64,000 nucleotides of DNA from Herbaspirillum sp. CF444 (GCF_000282135.1 NZ_AKJW01000070.1:30491-94490); one strand, 5' to 3'; positions 9,015-18,517 are shown, counted from the first letter of the stretch. A program made the numbers and translations. The notes: generated from the letters alone by a model not told the origin.

Positions 9015-10382
9015 ATGAATCTGTACAGCTTGCTGCGCGAACGCGCGGCGGCCGGTCGCCCGGTGCGCGTCGGCCTGGTCGGCGCCGGTAAATTCGGTTC
9101 CATGGTGTTGGCGCAGGCCCGGCTTATCGAAGGCATGCATATCGTCGGCGTCGCCGATCTGAATGTGGAAAAAGCCCATGCCGCGCTGGAACGCGTGGGC
9201 TGGGAAAAGGCCAGATATCAGGCCAAAACGCTCGGCGACGCGGTCAAGAACGGCACTACCTGCGTGCTGGAAAACGCCGCCGCGCTGGCCGATTGCCAGG
9301 AAATAGAGTGCATCATCGAAGCGACTGGTCATCCAATCGCCGGCGTGCGCCACGCCTTGTCGGCCATTGATGGCGGCAAGCACGTGGTGATGGTCAATGT
9401 GGAAGCCGACGCCATGTGCGGCCCCTTGCTGGCTGCGCGCGCCAAGGCCAAGGGTCTGGTCTACAGCATGGCCTATGGCGACCAGCCTGCAATCATTTGT
9501 GAACTGGTCGATTGGGCGCGGTCCTGCGGTTTCGAACTGGTCTCGGCAGGCAAGGGCATGAACTACGAGCCGCGTTACCGTTATTCGACTCCCGACACTG
9601 TCTGGGGATTCTTCGGCTGGACCGAAGAAGAGGTCGCCAAGGGCGATTTCAATCCCAAGATGTACAACTCTTTCACCGACGGCACCAAAGCCGCGATTGA
9701 AATGGCGGCTGTCGCCAACGGCACCGGCCTCGATTGTCCTGACGATGGGCTGGCATTTCCGCCTACCGGCCTGCACGATCTGGCCAGCGTATTCCGCCCA
9801 GCAGCCGACGGCGGCCGACTGGCGCGCAGCGGCCTGGTCGACATCGCCGCCAGCCAGGAGCCGGATGGTCGCGAAGTCTTCAACAACATCCGCTATGGCG
9901 TCTTCGTCACCTTCAAGGCGCCGACTGAATATGCGCGCGCCTGCTTCAAGCAATACGGCCTGCTGGTCGACAAGTCGGGTTGGTATGGCTCGATGTGGCG
10001 ACCGTTCCACATGATCGGCCTGGAAACCAGTATCAGCGTGTTGTCGGCAGTATTGCGCGGGGAATCCACCGGATGCTCGAAGGAATTCCGTGGCGATGCC
10101 GTTGCTACCGCCAAGCGCGACTTGCAGGCCGGCGAGATGCTGGACGGCGAAGGCGGCTATGCCGTGTGGGCCAATGCGATCCCTGCTTCGAAGAGCCTCG
10201 CGTTGGGTGCGTTGCCGATCGGTCTGGCGCACAACGTCAAGCTCAAGCGCCCTGTGAAGAAAGACACTGTCGTTCGCTTCGAGGATGTCGAGCTGTCGAG
10301 CGATCTGGACGTGGTGAAACTGCGTCAGGAAATGGAACGGCATGCTCGCGCCAATCCGGGTGGCAGCATCTTGTTGCGTTAG
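9015..10382 (+). CDS. NAD(P)-dependent oxidoreductase, homoserine dehydrogenase-like with SAF domain
   Basis: The 455-residue protein has an N-terminal Rossmann fold with GLVGAGKFG (about residues 20-28), a homoserine-dehydrogenase-like middle region and a C-terminal SAF-type domain (about 370-440; GALPIGLAHNVKLKRPVKKDTVVRFEDVEL). This matches the uncharacterised 'predicted homoserine dehydrogenase' family often seen in sugar-acid clusters, not the biosynthetic enzyme, which carries an ACT domain or ends earlier. It is first in a run with a small monooxygenase-fold gene and a beta-hydroxyacid dehydrogenase. Its substrate is unknown; an oxidised small polyol or sugar acid is the inference from context. 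Confidence 0.8.
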   Translation: MNLYSLLRERAAAGRPVRVGLVGAGKFGSMVLAQARLIEGMHIVGVADLNVEKAHAALERVGWEKARYQAKTLGDAVKNGTTCVLENAAALADCQEIECIIEATGHPIAGVRHALSAIDGGKHVVMVNVEADAMCGPLLAARAKAKGLVYSMAYGDQPAIICELVDWARSCGFELVSAGKGMNYEPRYRYSTPDTVWGFFGWTEEEVAKGDFNPKMYNSFTDGTKAAIEMAAVANGTGLDCPDDGLAFPPTGLHDLASVFRPAADGGRLARSGLVDIAASQEPDGREVFNNIRYGVFVTFKAPTEYARACFKQYGLLVDKSGWYGSMWRPFHMIGLETSISVLSAVLRGESTGCSKEFRGDAVATAKRDLQAGEMLDGEGGYAVWANAIPASKSLALGALPIGLAHNVKLKRPVKKDTVVRFEDVELSSDLDVVKLRQEMERHARANPGGSILLR

Positions 10383-10391
10383 GAGTCGCGC

Positions 10392-10709
10392 ATGACAGAT
10401 GTCGCAACAGCATTTGTCGTCATTGCAGAGTTCGAGGTCAAGTCCGCCAGCATGGCGGATTTCCTCGCGCTGGCGCATGACGATGCTTATCATTCGGTCG
10501 TCGATGAAACAGGTTGCCGCCAGTTCGACGTTGTGTGTTTTCCGGACTCGACGCGTGTGCTTTTTTACGAAGTCTATGACAACCGGGCTGCATTCGATCT
10601 GCATCTGGAAACGCCGCATCTGGCGCGTTTCAGGGTGGGCTTCCCAGCCTGTATTGAGCGGGAATTGCCGGTGCGTTTTGGTAGCGGCAGAGTCGGAAGC
10701 GCAATATGA
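10392..10709 (+). CDS. Antibiotic-biosynthesis-monooxygenase (ABM/YgiN-like) domain protein
   Basis: Small 105-residue ferredoxin-like-fold protein. The sequence FVVIAEFEVKSASMADFLALAHDDAYHSVVDETGCRQFDV and the later YEVYDNRAAFDLHLETPHLARF match the dimeric ABM/quinol monooxygenase family. TAGGAG overlaps the stop of the preceding gene, and its own end overlaps the next start as ATGA, so it is the middle gene of a tight three-gene operon. Proteins of this fold act as cofactor-free oxygenases or as non-catalytic isomerase-like partners; the role here is unknown. Confidence 0.8.
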   Translation: MTDVATAFVVIAEFEVKSASMADFLALAHDDAYHSVVDETGCRQFDVVCFPDSTRVLFYEVYDNRAAFDLHLETPHLARFRVGFPACIERELPVRFGSGRVGSAI

Positions 10710-11602
10710 CGGCGCCGCTCAACATCGGAACAATCGGCTTTATCGGCACCGGCATCATGGGTTTTCCAATGGCACGCCATCTGGCGCAGGCCGGCTATCG
10801 CGTGCAGGCCTGGAATCGTACCCCGGAGAAGGCGCAGCGCCTCTCCGCATGCGGCGCCACGATAGTCGCCGAGGCCACCGACGTCGTCCGCAATGCAGAT
10901 GCGTTGATATGCATGCTGAGTTCCGGCCCCAATTGTGATGCGCTGCTGCTGGGAGAGCACGGACTGATCGCGGGCATGCGCGCCGGAAGTCTGCTTGTCG
11001 TCATGAGTTCGATTCCCGTCGAGACCGCGCGTCATCAGGCGCAGCAGGCTGCGGCACGCGGGGTCGCCTACGTCGATGCTCCGGTATCCGGCGGCGAAAA
11101 GGGCGCGATCGAAGCCAGCCTGGCAATCATGGCGGGCGGCACTGCGCAGGCCTATGAACAAGCATTGCCGTTGCTGGAAAAAATGGGACGCCCGACGCAT
11201 GTCGGTCCGGCAGGATCCGGAGAACTGGCCAAGTTGGTCAATCAGATGATGGTTGCCAACAACATCGCCAGCGTGGCCGAAGCTTTGCTATTGGCTGAGC
11301 GCGGCGGCGCAGATCCGGCGAAAGTTCGGGAAGCATTGCTTGGCGGCTTTGCAGACTCGACGATATTGCGCCAACATGCGCTGCGCATGATTAGCGGCGA
11401 CTTTGCCCCAGGCGGCCCGGCACGCTATCAGGTCAAAGACACAGGCACTGCGATTCGTTTCGCCGCTAGCGTGGGGCTGGATTTGCCGATGCTGAACAAA
11501 GCCGATCAGCTATTCTCCGACATGCTGGAAAACGGAGACGGCGATCTTGATCACAGCGGAATCATACGGGAACTGCGTCGGCGTAATCAGCTCCCGCCGT
11601 GA
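10706..11602 (+). CDS. Beta-hydroxyacid dehydrogenase (3-hydroxyisobutyrate/tartronate semialdehyde reductase/threonate dehydrogenase family)
   Basis: The 298-residue NAD(P)-dependent enzyme has the family's N-terminal signature GFIGTGIMGFPMARHLAQAG, the substrate-binding segment DAPVSGGEKGA and the catalytic-lysine region GELAKLVNQMM (Lys about 174). GarR, MmsB and LtnD enzymes share these features, so the exact substrate is uncertain. The location beside tartrate genes and a TRAP transporter favours a C4 or C3 sugar acid. The start overlaps the upstream stop as ATGA, indicating coupling. Confidence 0.88.
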   Translation: MTAPLNIGTIGFIGTGIMGFPMARHLAQAGYRVQAWNRTPEKAQRLSACGATIVAEATDVVRNADALICMLSSGPNCDALLLGEHGLIAGMRAGSLLVVMSSIPVETARHQAQQAAARGVAYVDAPVSGGEKGAIEASLAIMAGGTAQAYEQALPLLEKMGRPTHVGPAGSGELAKLVNQMMVANNIASVAEALLLAERGGADPAKVREALLGGFADSTILRQHALRMISGDFAPGGPARYQVKDTGTAIRFAASVGLDLPMLNKADQLFSDMLENGDGDLDHSGIIRELRRRNQLPP

Positions 11603-11651
11603 AGCGCAATTTTTGCTTCTTGCCGGCCGCAGGCGTCGTCTGTGCAGTGGC

Positions 11652-12572
11652 TCATTTAACGGCAATGTTTGAGATTTCTTTCTCGATAAAATCGACAAAA
11701 CTGCGAATACGATTAGACATTTGATGACGCTGCGAATAAACCGCAAAGATGTCCGCATTGGGGGTCTGCCAACTTGCGAGTACCTGCACCAACCGGCCGT
11801 CCTGTAAATAGGGCCGAATATCCCATTCGGCACGCATCAGGATACCGTGGCCATCCAACGCCCATTTCACAGCAATCTCACCGTCGTTAGTAGTAAGGTT
11901 GCCGCGTATTTTCACCGTTTCGGTCTTGAGCGCCGTCCCGGAACCAATTGATAAGCGCCATACGCCATAGGCTTCGTCGCCCTGGCGGATGCCTACACAA
12001 TTATGCTTGGTCAGGTCATGCGGTGTGAGCGGCATACCGCGTCGCTTCAAGTAATCCGGCGCAGCGCACAGCAAGCGCGAGTTGGCGGCGAGCCGACGAG
12101 CAACCACTCTCGTGTCAGGCGGTTCACCGAAACGTATGCAAACGTCGAAGCTATCGTCGGTGAGCGGCGGTGGCATGACGGACAGCTGTAATTGCACAGA
12201 TACCTGCGGATACTCTGCGACAAAGCGAGATATCACCGGCGCCACATGACTGCGGCCGAATCCAAGCGTGGCGTTGACCCGGAGCAAGCCTTCCGGGCGT
12301 CGCTTCGAGCTGCCCAGCAACTCGGACAACTCATCGATCTCGTCGAGAATACGCCGTGCGTGCACCAGGTACAGCTCCCCCTCCGGGGTCAGCATCATGC
12401 GCCGTGTGGTGCGATTGACCAACGGCACGCCGGCGCGGGTTTCCATCTGCGTCAAATGCTTGCTTACCGCCGCAGTGGTAAGGCCCAGCTCGCGTGCCGC
12501 TGCGCTAAGACTGCCGGCCATTGCGAGAATCGAGAAGAAGCGCAGATCTGACGGAAGGACGACATCTTGCAT
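11652..12572 (-). CDS. ttuA: LysR-family regulator of tartrate utilisation
   Basis: The 306-residue LysR regulator has its helix-turn-helix at about residues 8-66 (ILAMAGSLSAAARELGLTTAAVSKHLTQME) and an effector domain with SVQLQLSVMPPPLTDDSFDVCIRFG. It is divergent from ttuC across a 112-base intergenic region. The gene set that follows is the ttu set described for Agrobacterium vitis tartrate regions, where ttuA encodes a LysR regulator. Assignment as TtuA rests on this context and the family match. Confidence 0.8.
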   Translation of the reverse strand: MQDVVLPSDLRFFSILAMAGSLSAAARELGLTTAAVSKHLTQMETRAGVPLVNRTTRRMMLTPEGELYLVHARRILDEIDELSELLGSSKRRPEGLLRVNATLGFGRSHVAPVISRFVAEYPQVSVQLQLSVMPPPLTDDSFDVCIRFGEPPDTRVVARRLAANSRLLCAAPDYLKRRGMPLTPHDLTKHNCVGIRQGDEAYGVWRLSIGSGTALKTETVKIRGNLTTNDGEIAVKWALDGHGILMRAEWDIRPYLQDGRLVQVLASWQTPNADIFAVYSQRHQMSNRIRSFVDFIEKEISNIAVK

Positions 12573-12684
12573 TGCGTTTATTGTTGAATATAAGTTAAGA
12601 ACGCTTTAATTTTAGCACCGGTTTTTGCGAAAAAAGAGAGGTAGAGTGCGCTCACACCAAAACATTTTTTGAAAGGCTGGAGAC

Positions 12685-13782
12685 ATGAAAACCTATCGCA
12701 TCGCGACAATTCCCGGTGACGGCATCGGCAAAGAAGTGGTTCCGGCAGGCCAAAAGGTATTGGAAGCGTTGGCCAGGACAAGCAAGTCTTTCGCTTTCGA
12801 TTTCCAGGATTTTGAGTGGGGCGGCGATTACTACCGCAAGACCGGCGCCATGATGCCGGCAGACGGGCTGGATGCGCTGCGCGACAAGGACGCCATCCTG
12901 TTCGGTTCGGCTGGCGACCCGGATATTCCTGACCATGTCACTCTGTGGGGCCTGCGCCTGAAGATTTGCCAAGGCTTTGATCAATACGCGAATGTCCGTC
13001 CGACACGCATTCTGCCCGGCATCGACGGTCCGCTGAAGCGTTGCAGGCAAGAAGACCTGAACTGGGTCATCGTCCGCGAAAATTCGGAAGGCGAATATGC
13101 GGGCGTGGGCGGTCGTGTTCATCAAGGTCATCCGATTGAGGCCGCAACGGACCTCTCGCTGATGACGCGTGCCGGCGTTGAACGCATCATGCGTTTCGCA
13201 TTCCGCCTGGCGCAATCCCGTCCGCGCAAGTTGTTGACTGTCGTGACAAAGAGCAACGCTCAACGCCACGCCATGGTGATGTGGGACGAAATCGCGGTTC
13301 AAATCTCGAAAGAATTCCCTGACGTGACATGGGACAAGGAACTGGTCGACGCCGCTACGGCGCGCATGGTCAATCGTCCCGCAACTCTCGACACAATCGT
13401 CGCCACGAATCTGCATGCAGACATTCTGAGCGACCTGGCGGCGGCACTGGCCGGCAGCCTGGGCATCGCGCCGACCGGCAATATCGATCCGGAGCGCCGT
13501 TATCCATCGATGTTCGAACCAATCCACGGTTCCGCCTTCGACATCATGGGCAAGGGCCTGGCCAATCCGGTCGGCACGTTCTGGTCCGTCGTGATGCTGC
13601 TCGAACATCTGGGCGAGAACGAAGCCGCCAGGCGTGTCATGCAAGCAGTTGAAGCCGTCACCGCGGATACGTCCTTGCATACCCGCGATCTCGGCGGCAA
13701 CGCGACGACCGCACAGGTGACCGCAGCTGTTTGCACATTCCTCGAAAAAAACGCCGCGCCGGTGGAAAAAGCAGCAGCCTGA
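12685..13782 (+). CDS. ttuC: Tartrate dehydrogenase/decarboxylase (TtuC/DmlA family)
   Basis: The 365-residue NAD- and divalent-metal-dependent beta-decarboxylating dehydrogenase belongs to the isopropylmalate/isocitrate dehydrogenase superfamily. Visible features are IATIPGDGIGKEVVP near the N-terminus, the substrate-loop arginines (RPTRILPGI), ENSEGEYAGVGGR, the metal-binding TNLHADILSDLAAAL and EPIHGSAFDIMGKGLANPVG. The VENSEGEY-type motif and neighbours distinguish it from leuB. It converts tartrate towards D-glycerate and CO2 and may also act on D-malate. GGAG precedes the ATG. Confidence 0.9.
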   Translation: MKTYRIATIPGDGIGKEVVPAGQKVLEALARTSKSFAFDFQDFEWGGDYYRKTGAMMPADGLDALRDKDAILFGSAGDPDIPDHVTLWGLRLKICQGFDQYANVRPTRILPGIDGPLKRCRQEDLNWVIVRENSEGEYAGVGGRVHQGHPIEAATDLSLMTRAGVERIMRFAFRLAQSRPRKLLTVVTKSNAQRHAMVMWDEIAVQISKEFPDVTWDKELVDAATARMVNRPATLDTIVATNLHADILSDLAAALAGSLGIAPTGNIDPERRYPSMFEPIHGSAFDIMGKGLANPVGTFWSVVMLLEHLGENEAARRVMQAVEAVTADTSLHTRDLGGNATTAQVTAAVCTFLEKNAAPVEKAAA

Positions 13783-13795
13783 TTCGCCGCCAATG

Positions 13796-13823
13796 GCACT
13801 GCCCGGAGGGATTCGGGCAGTGC
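13796..13823 (+). terminator. Perfect 10-bp hairpin after ttuC
   Basis: GCACTGCCCG and CGGGCAGTGC pair perfectly around an 8-base loop. The sequence after it is GC-rich with no T-run, so it is more likely an mRNA 3'-end stabiliser or partial terminator than a full intrinsic terminator. It may lower ttuDE expression relative to ttuC. Confidence 0.55.
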
Positions 13824-14058
13824 GGCTGCTCAGCAATGAGCGCCGGATTCCCCAAAATCTCAAACGCAGATCGCGTCCCGCGACGTGGTCCGGGAAGCGC
13901 ACGCGTCACGACGTTTGGCGCGGACAAAACATAAAAAAGTACGAGGAGCGAACCGGCGCCTGGCGCAGGGAGTCGGCTGCCTCTTGCAAGAATACAGCTG
14001 GAGACACCATGTTTATTGCATTTCCTGATTCCCGGCCGGCCCCTTCGCAGAGCTGGAA

Positions 14059-15387
14059 ATGAGCACATCCAACGAATCCCTGCCTTCCGGAGGCATCGAT
14101 ATTCGCTCTGCTGCGACCATTGACCGTCTCCTGAAAGACATGTTTGACGCGGCAGTGGCCATTGCCCAGCCAACTTCCCGGGTCCCAGGGTTTTTACCCG
14201 CACCACCTCGGGGTCGCCTGATTGTCATCGGCGCCGGCAAGGCGTCCGCGGCCATGGCAAAAGCAGTCGAAGATAACTGGCCGGGACCGCTCGAAGGCAC
14301 GGTCGTTACGCGTTACGGCTATGCCGTACCGTGCAAGAGAATCGAGATACTGGAGGCATCGCATCCGGTGCCGGATGCCAATGGCCTCGCGGCAGCCAAG
14401 AAAATCCTGGAACATGTGGCGGGATTGACGGCCGACGACATGGTTCTTTGTCTGATCTCGGGCGGCGGTTCGGCGCTGCTTCCACTGCCGGCCAGCGGGC
14501 TGACGCTGGAACACAAGCAGGCGATTAATCAGGAGCTATTGGCCAGCGGCGCCAGCATTTCAGAAATGAATTGCGTGCGTCGCCACCTCTCTGCCATTAA
14601 AGGCGGACGCCTGGCGGCGGCATGCTTTCCGGCTCGTGTCGTTAATCTGATCATTTCGGATGTGCCCGCGGATGGCGTGAACGACATAGCATCAGGGCCA
14701 ACGGTGCCCGACTCATCGACATGCGCGGATGCGATCGCGGTATTGCGTCGTTATGCCATCACCGTTCCCGCCAACGTCATGGCAATGCTGGAGGATGGTC
14801 AATTAGAGTCGTTGAAATCCGACGACCCACGTCTTCCGCCTATCGAAACACATCTCATCGCCACACCACAGCTTGCGCTGGAGGCGGCGGCAAAGCAGGC
14901 CAGAGCCGCCGGCATCGAGGCGCATATCCTTAGCGATGCCATTGAAGGCGAGGCCCGCGACGTCGGTAAGGTGATGGCGGCAATAGCGAGACAGGTAAGT
15001 CGCGGCGCACAACCGTTTACGCCGCCGTGCGTGCTGCTATCAGGCGGAGAAACCACGGTCACCATTCGTGGTAGCGGACGTGGCGGTCGTAACGTCGAGT
15101 TCTTGCTATCCATGGGCATCGCGCTAAACGGCGAAGACCGGGTGTTTGCCATGGCCGGCGACACCGACGGAGTCGATGGCCAGGAAGAAATCGCCGGCGC
15201 CATTTTGCGACCCGACACGCTCGTCCGCGCACGACAACAAGACATTCATCCACCCGCAAGCCTGGCAAACAATGACGCTCACGGATTTTTCCAGGCATTG
15301 GGCGATTCGGTCATTACCGGTCCAACGCTGACCAACGTGAACGATTTTCGAGCAATTTTCATTGCTGCCCGACCAGGCAATATTTAA
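14059..15387 (+). CDS. ttuD: Glycerate 2-kinase (TtuD/GckA, MOFRL family)
   Basis: The 442-residue protein has the GckA/TtuD two-domain layout: an N-terminal DUF4147-like domain with VIGAGKASAAMAKAVED, VLCLISGGGSALLPLP and MNCVRRHLSAIKGGRLA, and a C-terminal MOFRL domain with LLSGGETTVTIRGSGRGGRNVEFLL and AGDTDGVDG. Older literature names TtuD a hydroxypyruvate reductase; family members are now mostly recognised as glycerate 2-kinases. That activity would place 2-phosphoglycerate upstream of the next gene, pyruvate kinase. The ribosome-binding site is weak (GAGCTGGAA). It ends 10 bases before ttuE. Confidence 0.88.
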   Translation: MSTSNESLPSGGIDIRSAATIDRLLKDMFDAAVAIAQPTSRVPGFLPAPPRGRLIVIGAGKASAAMAKAVEDNWPGPLEGTVVTRYGYAVPCKRIEILEASHPVPDANGLAAAKKILEHVAGLTADDMVLCLISGGGSALLPLPASGLTLEHKQAINQELLASGASISEMNCVRRHLSAIKGGRLAAACFPARVVNLIISDVPADGVNDIASGPTVPDSSTCADAIAVLRRYAITVPANVMAMLEDGQLESLKSDDPRLPPIETHLIATPQLALEAAAKQARAAGIEAHILSDAIEGEARDVGKVMAAIARQVSRGAQPFTPPCVLLSGGETTVTIRGSGRGGRNVEFLLSMGIALNGEDRVFAMAGDTDGVDGQEEIAGAILRPDTLVRARQQDIHPPASLANNDAHGFFQALGDSVITGPTLTNVNDFRAIFIAARPGNI

Positions 15388-15397
15388 AGGAAGAAGC

Positions 15398-16816
15398 ATG
15401 CGTCGCAATAGAAATGCCAAGATTGTCGCCACGCTTGGCCCGGCCAGCACCAGTCGCGAGACTATCGAAGCATTGTTCAAGGCAGGCGTCGATGTGTTTC
15501 GCCTGAACTTCAGTCATGGAACGCATGAGGATCATCAGCGACGTCTGGAGCTGATCCGCTCGATCGAGCAAGAATACAAACGTCCAATCAGCGTATTGCT
15601 GGACTTGCAGGGACCAAAGCTCCGTATTGGCACCTTCTCGAATGGACCGATAACACTGCTACCGGGTTCCGTGTTTCACCTGGACCTGAATTCCGGCTTG
15701 CCAGGTGACGGAGGCCGGGTAGCATTGCCGCATCCCGAGATCTTTGCCGCCTTGAAGCCGGATACGAATCTGCTTCTCGATGATGGCCGCATTCAGCTTC
15801 GTGTGGAGCGATGCGGTGCAGACTTTGCCGAAACCTCCGTCATTGTCGGCGGCGTCCTGTCCGAGCGCAAAGGAGTGAACGTTCCTGACGTCGTATTGCC
15901 CTTGTCGGCGATGACTGAAAAGGACCATCGCGATCTGCGGTTCGGTTTGACCCTGGGCGTCGATTGGATTGCCCTGTCGTTCGTGCAACGCGTCGAAGAC
16001 ATTCTGGAAGTGCGAGAAATCGTCCAGGATCGGGCCGGTATCGTTGCCAAACTCGAAAAACCCGCCGCCATCCATCTGCTTGAAGAGATTGTGGCAGAAG
16101 CCGATGCCGTGATGGTCGCACGCGGTGACCTCGGCGTCGAGATGCCGGCAGAACGGGTGCCCGCCATACAAAAGCGTATCGTGCGTGCTTGTCGCCAGGC
16201 AGGAAAGCCGGTGATCGTGGCCACGCAAATGCTTGAGTCGATGATTTCGGCACCGGTTCCCACACGTGCAGAAGCCTCTGATGTCGCCACTGCCATTTAC
16301 GACGGCGCCGACGCAGTGATGCTATCTGCGGAATCCGCCAGCGGAAAATACCCGCTCGAAGCTGTTCGCATGATGGATCTCATCATCGCTCAGACAGAAA
16401 ACGATCCGTACTACCGCGAGACAATCGCCGCGTCGCATGCGGCTCCACGAGCAGACGCCGCGGATGCGATCGGCTACGCGGTGCGTCACGTTACGGGCCT
16501 GCTCAATGCGGTAGCGACGGTGGCATACACGACATCGGGATATTCGGCACTGCGCATGGCGCGCGAGCGCCCCCGAACGCCAATCCTGGGCATGACGCCG
16601 CGCCAAGCGATCGCCCGCCGTCTGGCGCTGGCCTGGGGCGTTCATCCGGTACTTTGCCGCGAAGTCATTGATGCGCTGGAGGTTAGCGACCTGGCTTGCC
16701 GGACAGTACGGGAAGAAGGCTTCGGCGTCTCCGGGCAAACCGTGGTGATTTCTGCAGGCATGCCGTTCGGCACGCCTGGTACGACCAACCTGTTGCGTAT
16801 CGCTCAAATCGATTGA
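15398..16816 (+). CDS. ttuE: Pyruvate kinase (TtuE)
   Basis: The 472-residue protein begins RRNRNAKIVATLGPAS and has RLNFSHGTHEDH, the barrel active-site segment (IVAKLEKPAAI with catalytic Lys), MVARGDLGVEM and TQMLESMI, plus the C-terminal domain. The ATG at 15398 has AAAGGAAG at good spacing; an in-frame TTG at 15362 lies inside ttuD. In tartrate clusters this dedicated pyruvate kinase drains phosphoenolpyruvate made from tartrate-derived glycerate. A second, housekeeping pyruvate kinase would be expected elsewhere. Confidence 0.93.
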   Translation: MRRNRNAKIVATLGPASTSRETIEALFKAGVDVFRLNFSHGTHEDHQRRLELIRSIEQEYKRPISVLLDLQGPKLRIGTFSNGPITLLPGSVFHLDLNSGLPGDGGRVALPHPEIFAALKPDTNLLLDDGRIQLRVERCGADFAETSVIVGGVLSERKGVNVPDVVLPLSAMTEKDHRDLRFGLTLGVDWIALSFVQRVEDILEVREIVQDRAGIVAKLEKPAAIHLLEEIVAEADAVMVARGDLGVEMPAERVPAIQKRIVRACRQAGKPVIVATQMLESMISAPVPTRAEASDVATAIYDGADAVMLSAESASGKYPLEAVRMMDLIIAQTENDPYYRETIAASHAAPRADAADAIGYAVRHVTGLLNAVATVAYTTSGYSALRMARERPRTPILGMTPRQAIARRLALAWGVHPVLCREVIDALEVSDLACRTVREEGFGVSGQTVVISAGMPFGTPGTTNLLRIAQID

Positions 16817-17065
16817 GATTTTCACATGACCCAAATTGTAGACAGGCAATCCAAGCGTTGCGGCAAAGGTGGTGCTGGAATACGACGCCACAGGATGTGC
16901 CGTTGCGCCATCGTATCGAGGCCGGGATTGCTTATGAGGCGTCATTTGCAGGAGCAAACGCAATTTCTGCTTTAACCGGGCAATGAAAAGAACTGGATCA
17001 ACCAGCAATTGCCTTGTCCTTATTATTTTTCTACAACGCAGCGCTACACCTCCAAGGAGGAGACA

Positions 17066-18376
17066 ATGAACCCTGATCTCGAATCACGCGTATCCCGTAA
17101 GCTCATGTGGCGCATCATCCCGTTTGTGATGGTGCTCTATTTCGTCAGTTTTCTCGACCGGGTCAATGTCGGCTTTGCCGCGATGACAATGAACAAAGCC
17201 ATCGGCTTGTCGCCCACAGCATTCGGCCTGGGCGGCGGCCTGTTCTTCATTGGCTACTTCTTGTTCGAAGTGCCTTCGAACCTGATTCTGCACAAAGTCG
17301 GCGCGCGCATCTGGATCGCGCGCGTGATGGTGACGTGGGGCATCATTTCCGCAATATCCGCCTTTGCCATCGGACCAAACAGCTTTTACGCACTTCGTTT
17401 CCTGCTCGGTGTCGCTGAGGCAGGTTTCTTCCCCGGGATCATTCTGTATCTGAGCCTCTGGTTCCCCGTGAAGCAACGCGCCGTCGCCGCGGCCTGGTTT
17501 ATGGCAGCAGCGCCGATTTCGGTAGCGATCGGATCGCCATTGTCAGGCGCCATCATGCAATTGCCGCCGATCTTCGGCCTGGCCGACTGGCAGATGCTGT
17601 ACATCATCGAAGCTGCGCCCGCTGTCATCCTGGGCTTCGTTGTATTGAAGTACATGACCGATACGCCATCGCAAGCAAACTGGTTGGCCGTCGACGAGCG
17701 CGAATGGCTCATTGCAAAGCTCAAGGCAGAAGCTGAGGCGAAACAGTCCCATGCCGGACATACGGCCGGTGCACTCGGCGCCTTAAAAGATCCACGGGTG
17801 CTTGCACTTGCGCTGATCTACTTCGGCACTTCCGCAGGACTCTATACCTTAGGTCTGTGGGCGCCGCTGATTATCCGAGAATTCGGCTTCACGCCATGGC
17901 AGACAGGCTTGTTGACTGGTGTTCCAAGCGTCGTGGCCGTCGTGGCCATGATTCTCTGGGCCAAGCATTCGGATCGTACTGAAGAACGTACCTGGCACGT
18001 TGTCATTCCCTGCGTACTGGCATGCTTGGGCCTTGTCTTTGCAGGGCAGGCAACAACCGCAGTCCTTGTTGTCCTTGCATTGGTGATCGTGAATGTCGGC
18101 ATCAGTTCCGCCAAAGCGCCATTGTGGGCGATGCCCAGTTCTTTCCTGTCTGGCGCGGGGGCTGCCGCCGGCATCGCCATGATTAACTCTGTCGGTAATC
18201 TGGGAGGTTTCGTAGGGCCGTTTGCGATTGGATGGCTGAAGAACATGACGGGCGGCTATGCTGCCGGTCTTTACGTAGTTGCAGCTACTCTCGCCCTTTC
18301 AGCGGTAGTAACATTACTCCTAAGCCGCCAGGCGAAGCGAGCACCCGTAATCGGCCAACCGCGCCACGGCCACTAA
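17066..18376 (+). CDS. ttuB: MFS tartrate transporter (anion:cation symporter family)
   Basis: The 436-residue, 12-helix major facilitator protein has ACS-family signatures: LDRVNVGFAAMTMNKAIGLSP, GGLFFIGYFLFEVPSNLILHKVGARIW-type sequence, and RFLLGVAEAGFFPGIILYLSLWFP. A strong AAGGAGGAG precedes the ATG at 17066. An upstream in-frame ATG at 17009 lacks such a site. The preceding 249-base gap may hold its own promoter. Placement after ttuCDE supports tartrate as substrate. Confidence 0.88.
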   Translation: MNPDLESRVSRKLMWRIIPFVMVLYFVSFLDRVNVGFAAMTMNKAIGLSPTAFGLGGGLFFIGYFLFEVPSNLILHKVGARIWIARVMVTWGIISAISAFAIGPNSFYALRFLLGVAEAGFFPGIILYLSLWFPVKQRAVAAAWFMAAAPISVAIGSPLSGAIMQLPPIFGLADWQMLYIIEAAPAVILGFVVLKYMTDTPSQANWLAVDEREWLIAKLKAEAEAKQSHAGHTAGALGALKDPRVLALALIYFGTSAGLYTLGLWAPLIIREFGFTPWQTGLLTGVPSVVAVVAMILWAKHSDRTEERTWHVVIPCVLACLGLVFAGQATTAVLVVLALVIVNVGISSAKAPLWAMPSSFLSGAGAAAGIAMINSVGNLGGFVGPFAIGWLKNMTGGYAAGLYVVAATLALSAVVTLLLSRQAKRAPVIGQPRHGH

Positions 18377-18388
18377 ATGGAGACAATC

Positions 18389-18484
18389 ATGGACAAAATC
18401 ATATCGAAAGAAGGACGTTATTTACGGCGTGTTTTGCGCTATCTGCAAACGATGGCTGATGCGCAAACCAACCTCCGGTTCTGA
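18389..18484 (+). CDS. Putative 31-residue ORF after ttuB
   Basis: A short frame MDKIISKEGRYLRRVLRYLQ continues to a TGA. It is preceded by GGAGACA and starts 13 bases after the ttuB stop. An in-frame ATG at 18377 would add four residues. It is basic and probably helical, and is followed 34 bases later by a terminator hairpin, so it would be the last cistron of the ttu operon. No family is recognised and translation is unproven. Confidence 0.35.
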   Translation: MDKIISKEGRYLRRVLRYLQTMADAQTNLRF

Positions 18485-18517
18485 CTGCGCAGGCAGGCCA
18501 TCAATTTGACGAAAAAT

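Noticed and set aside
9009..10619. 536-codon minus-strand frame
   Set aside because: Antisense shadow of the SAF-domain dehydrogenase and ABM genes.
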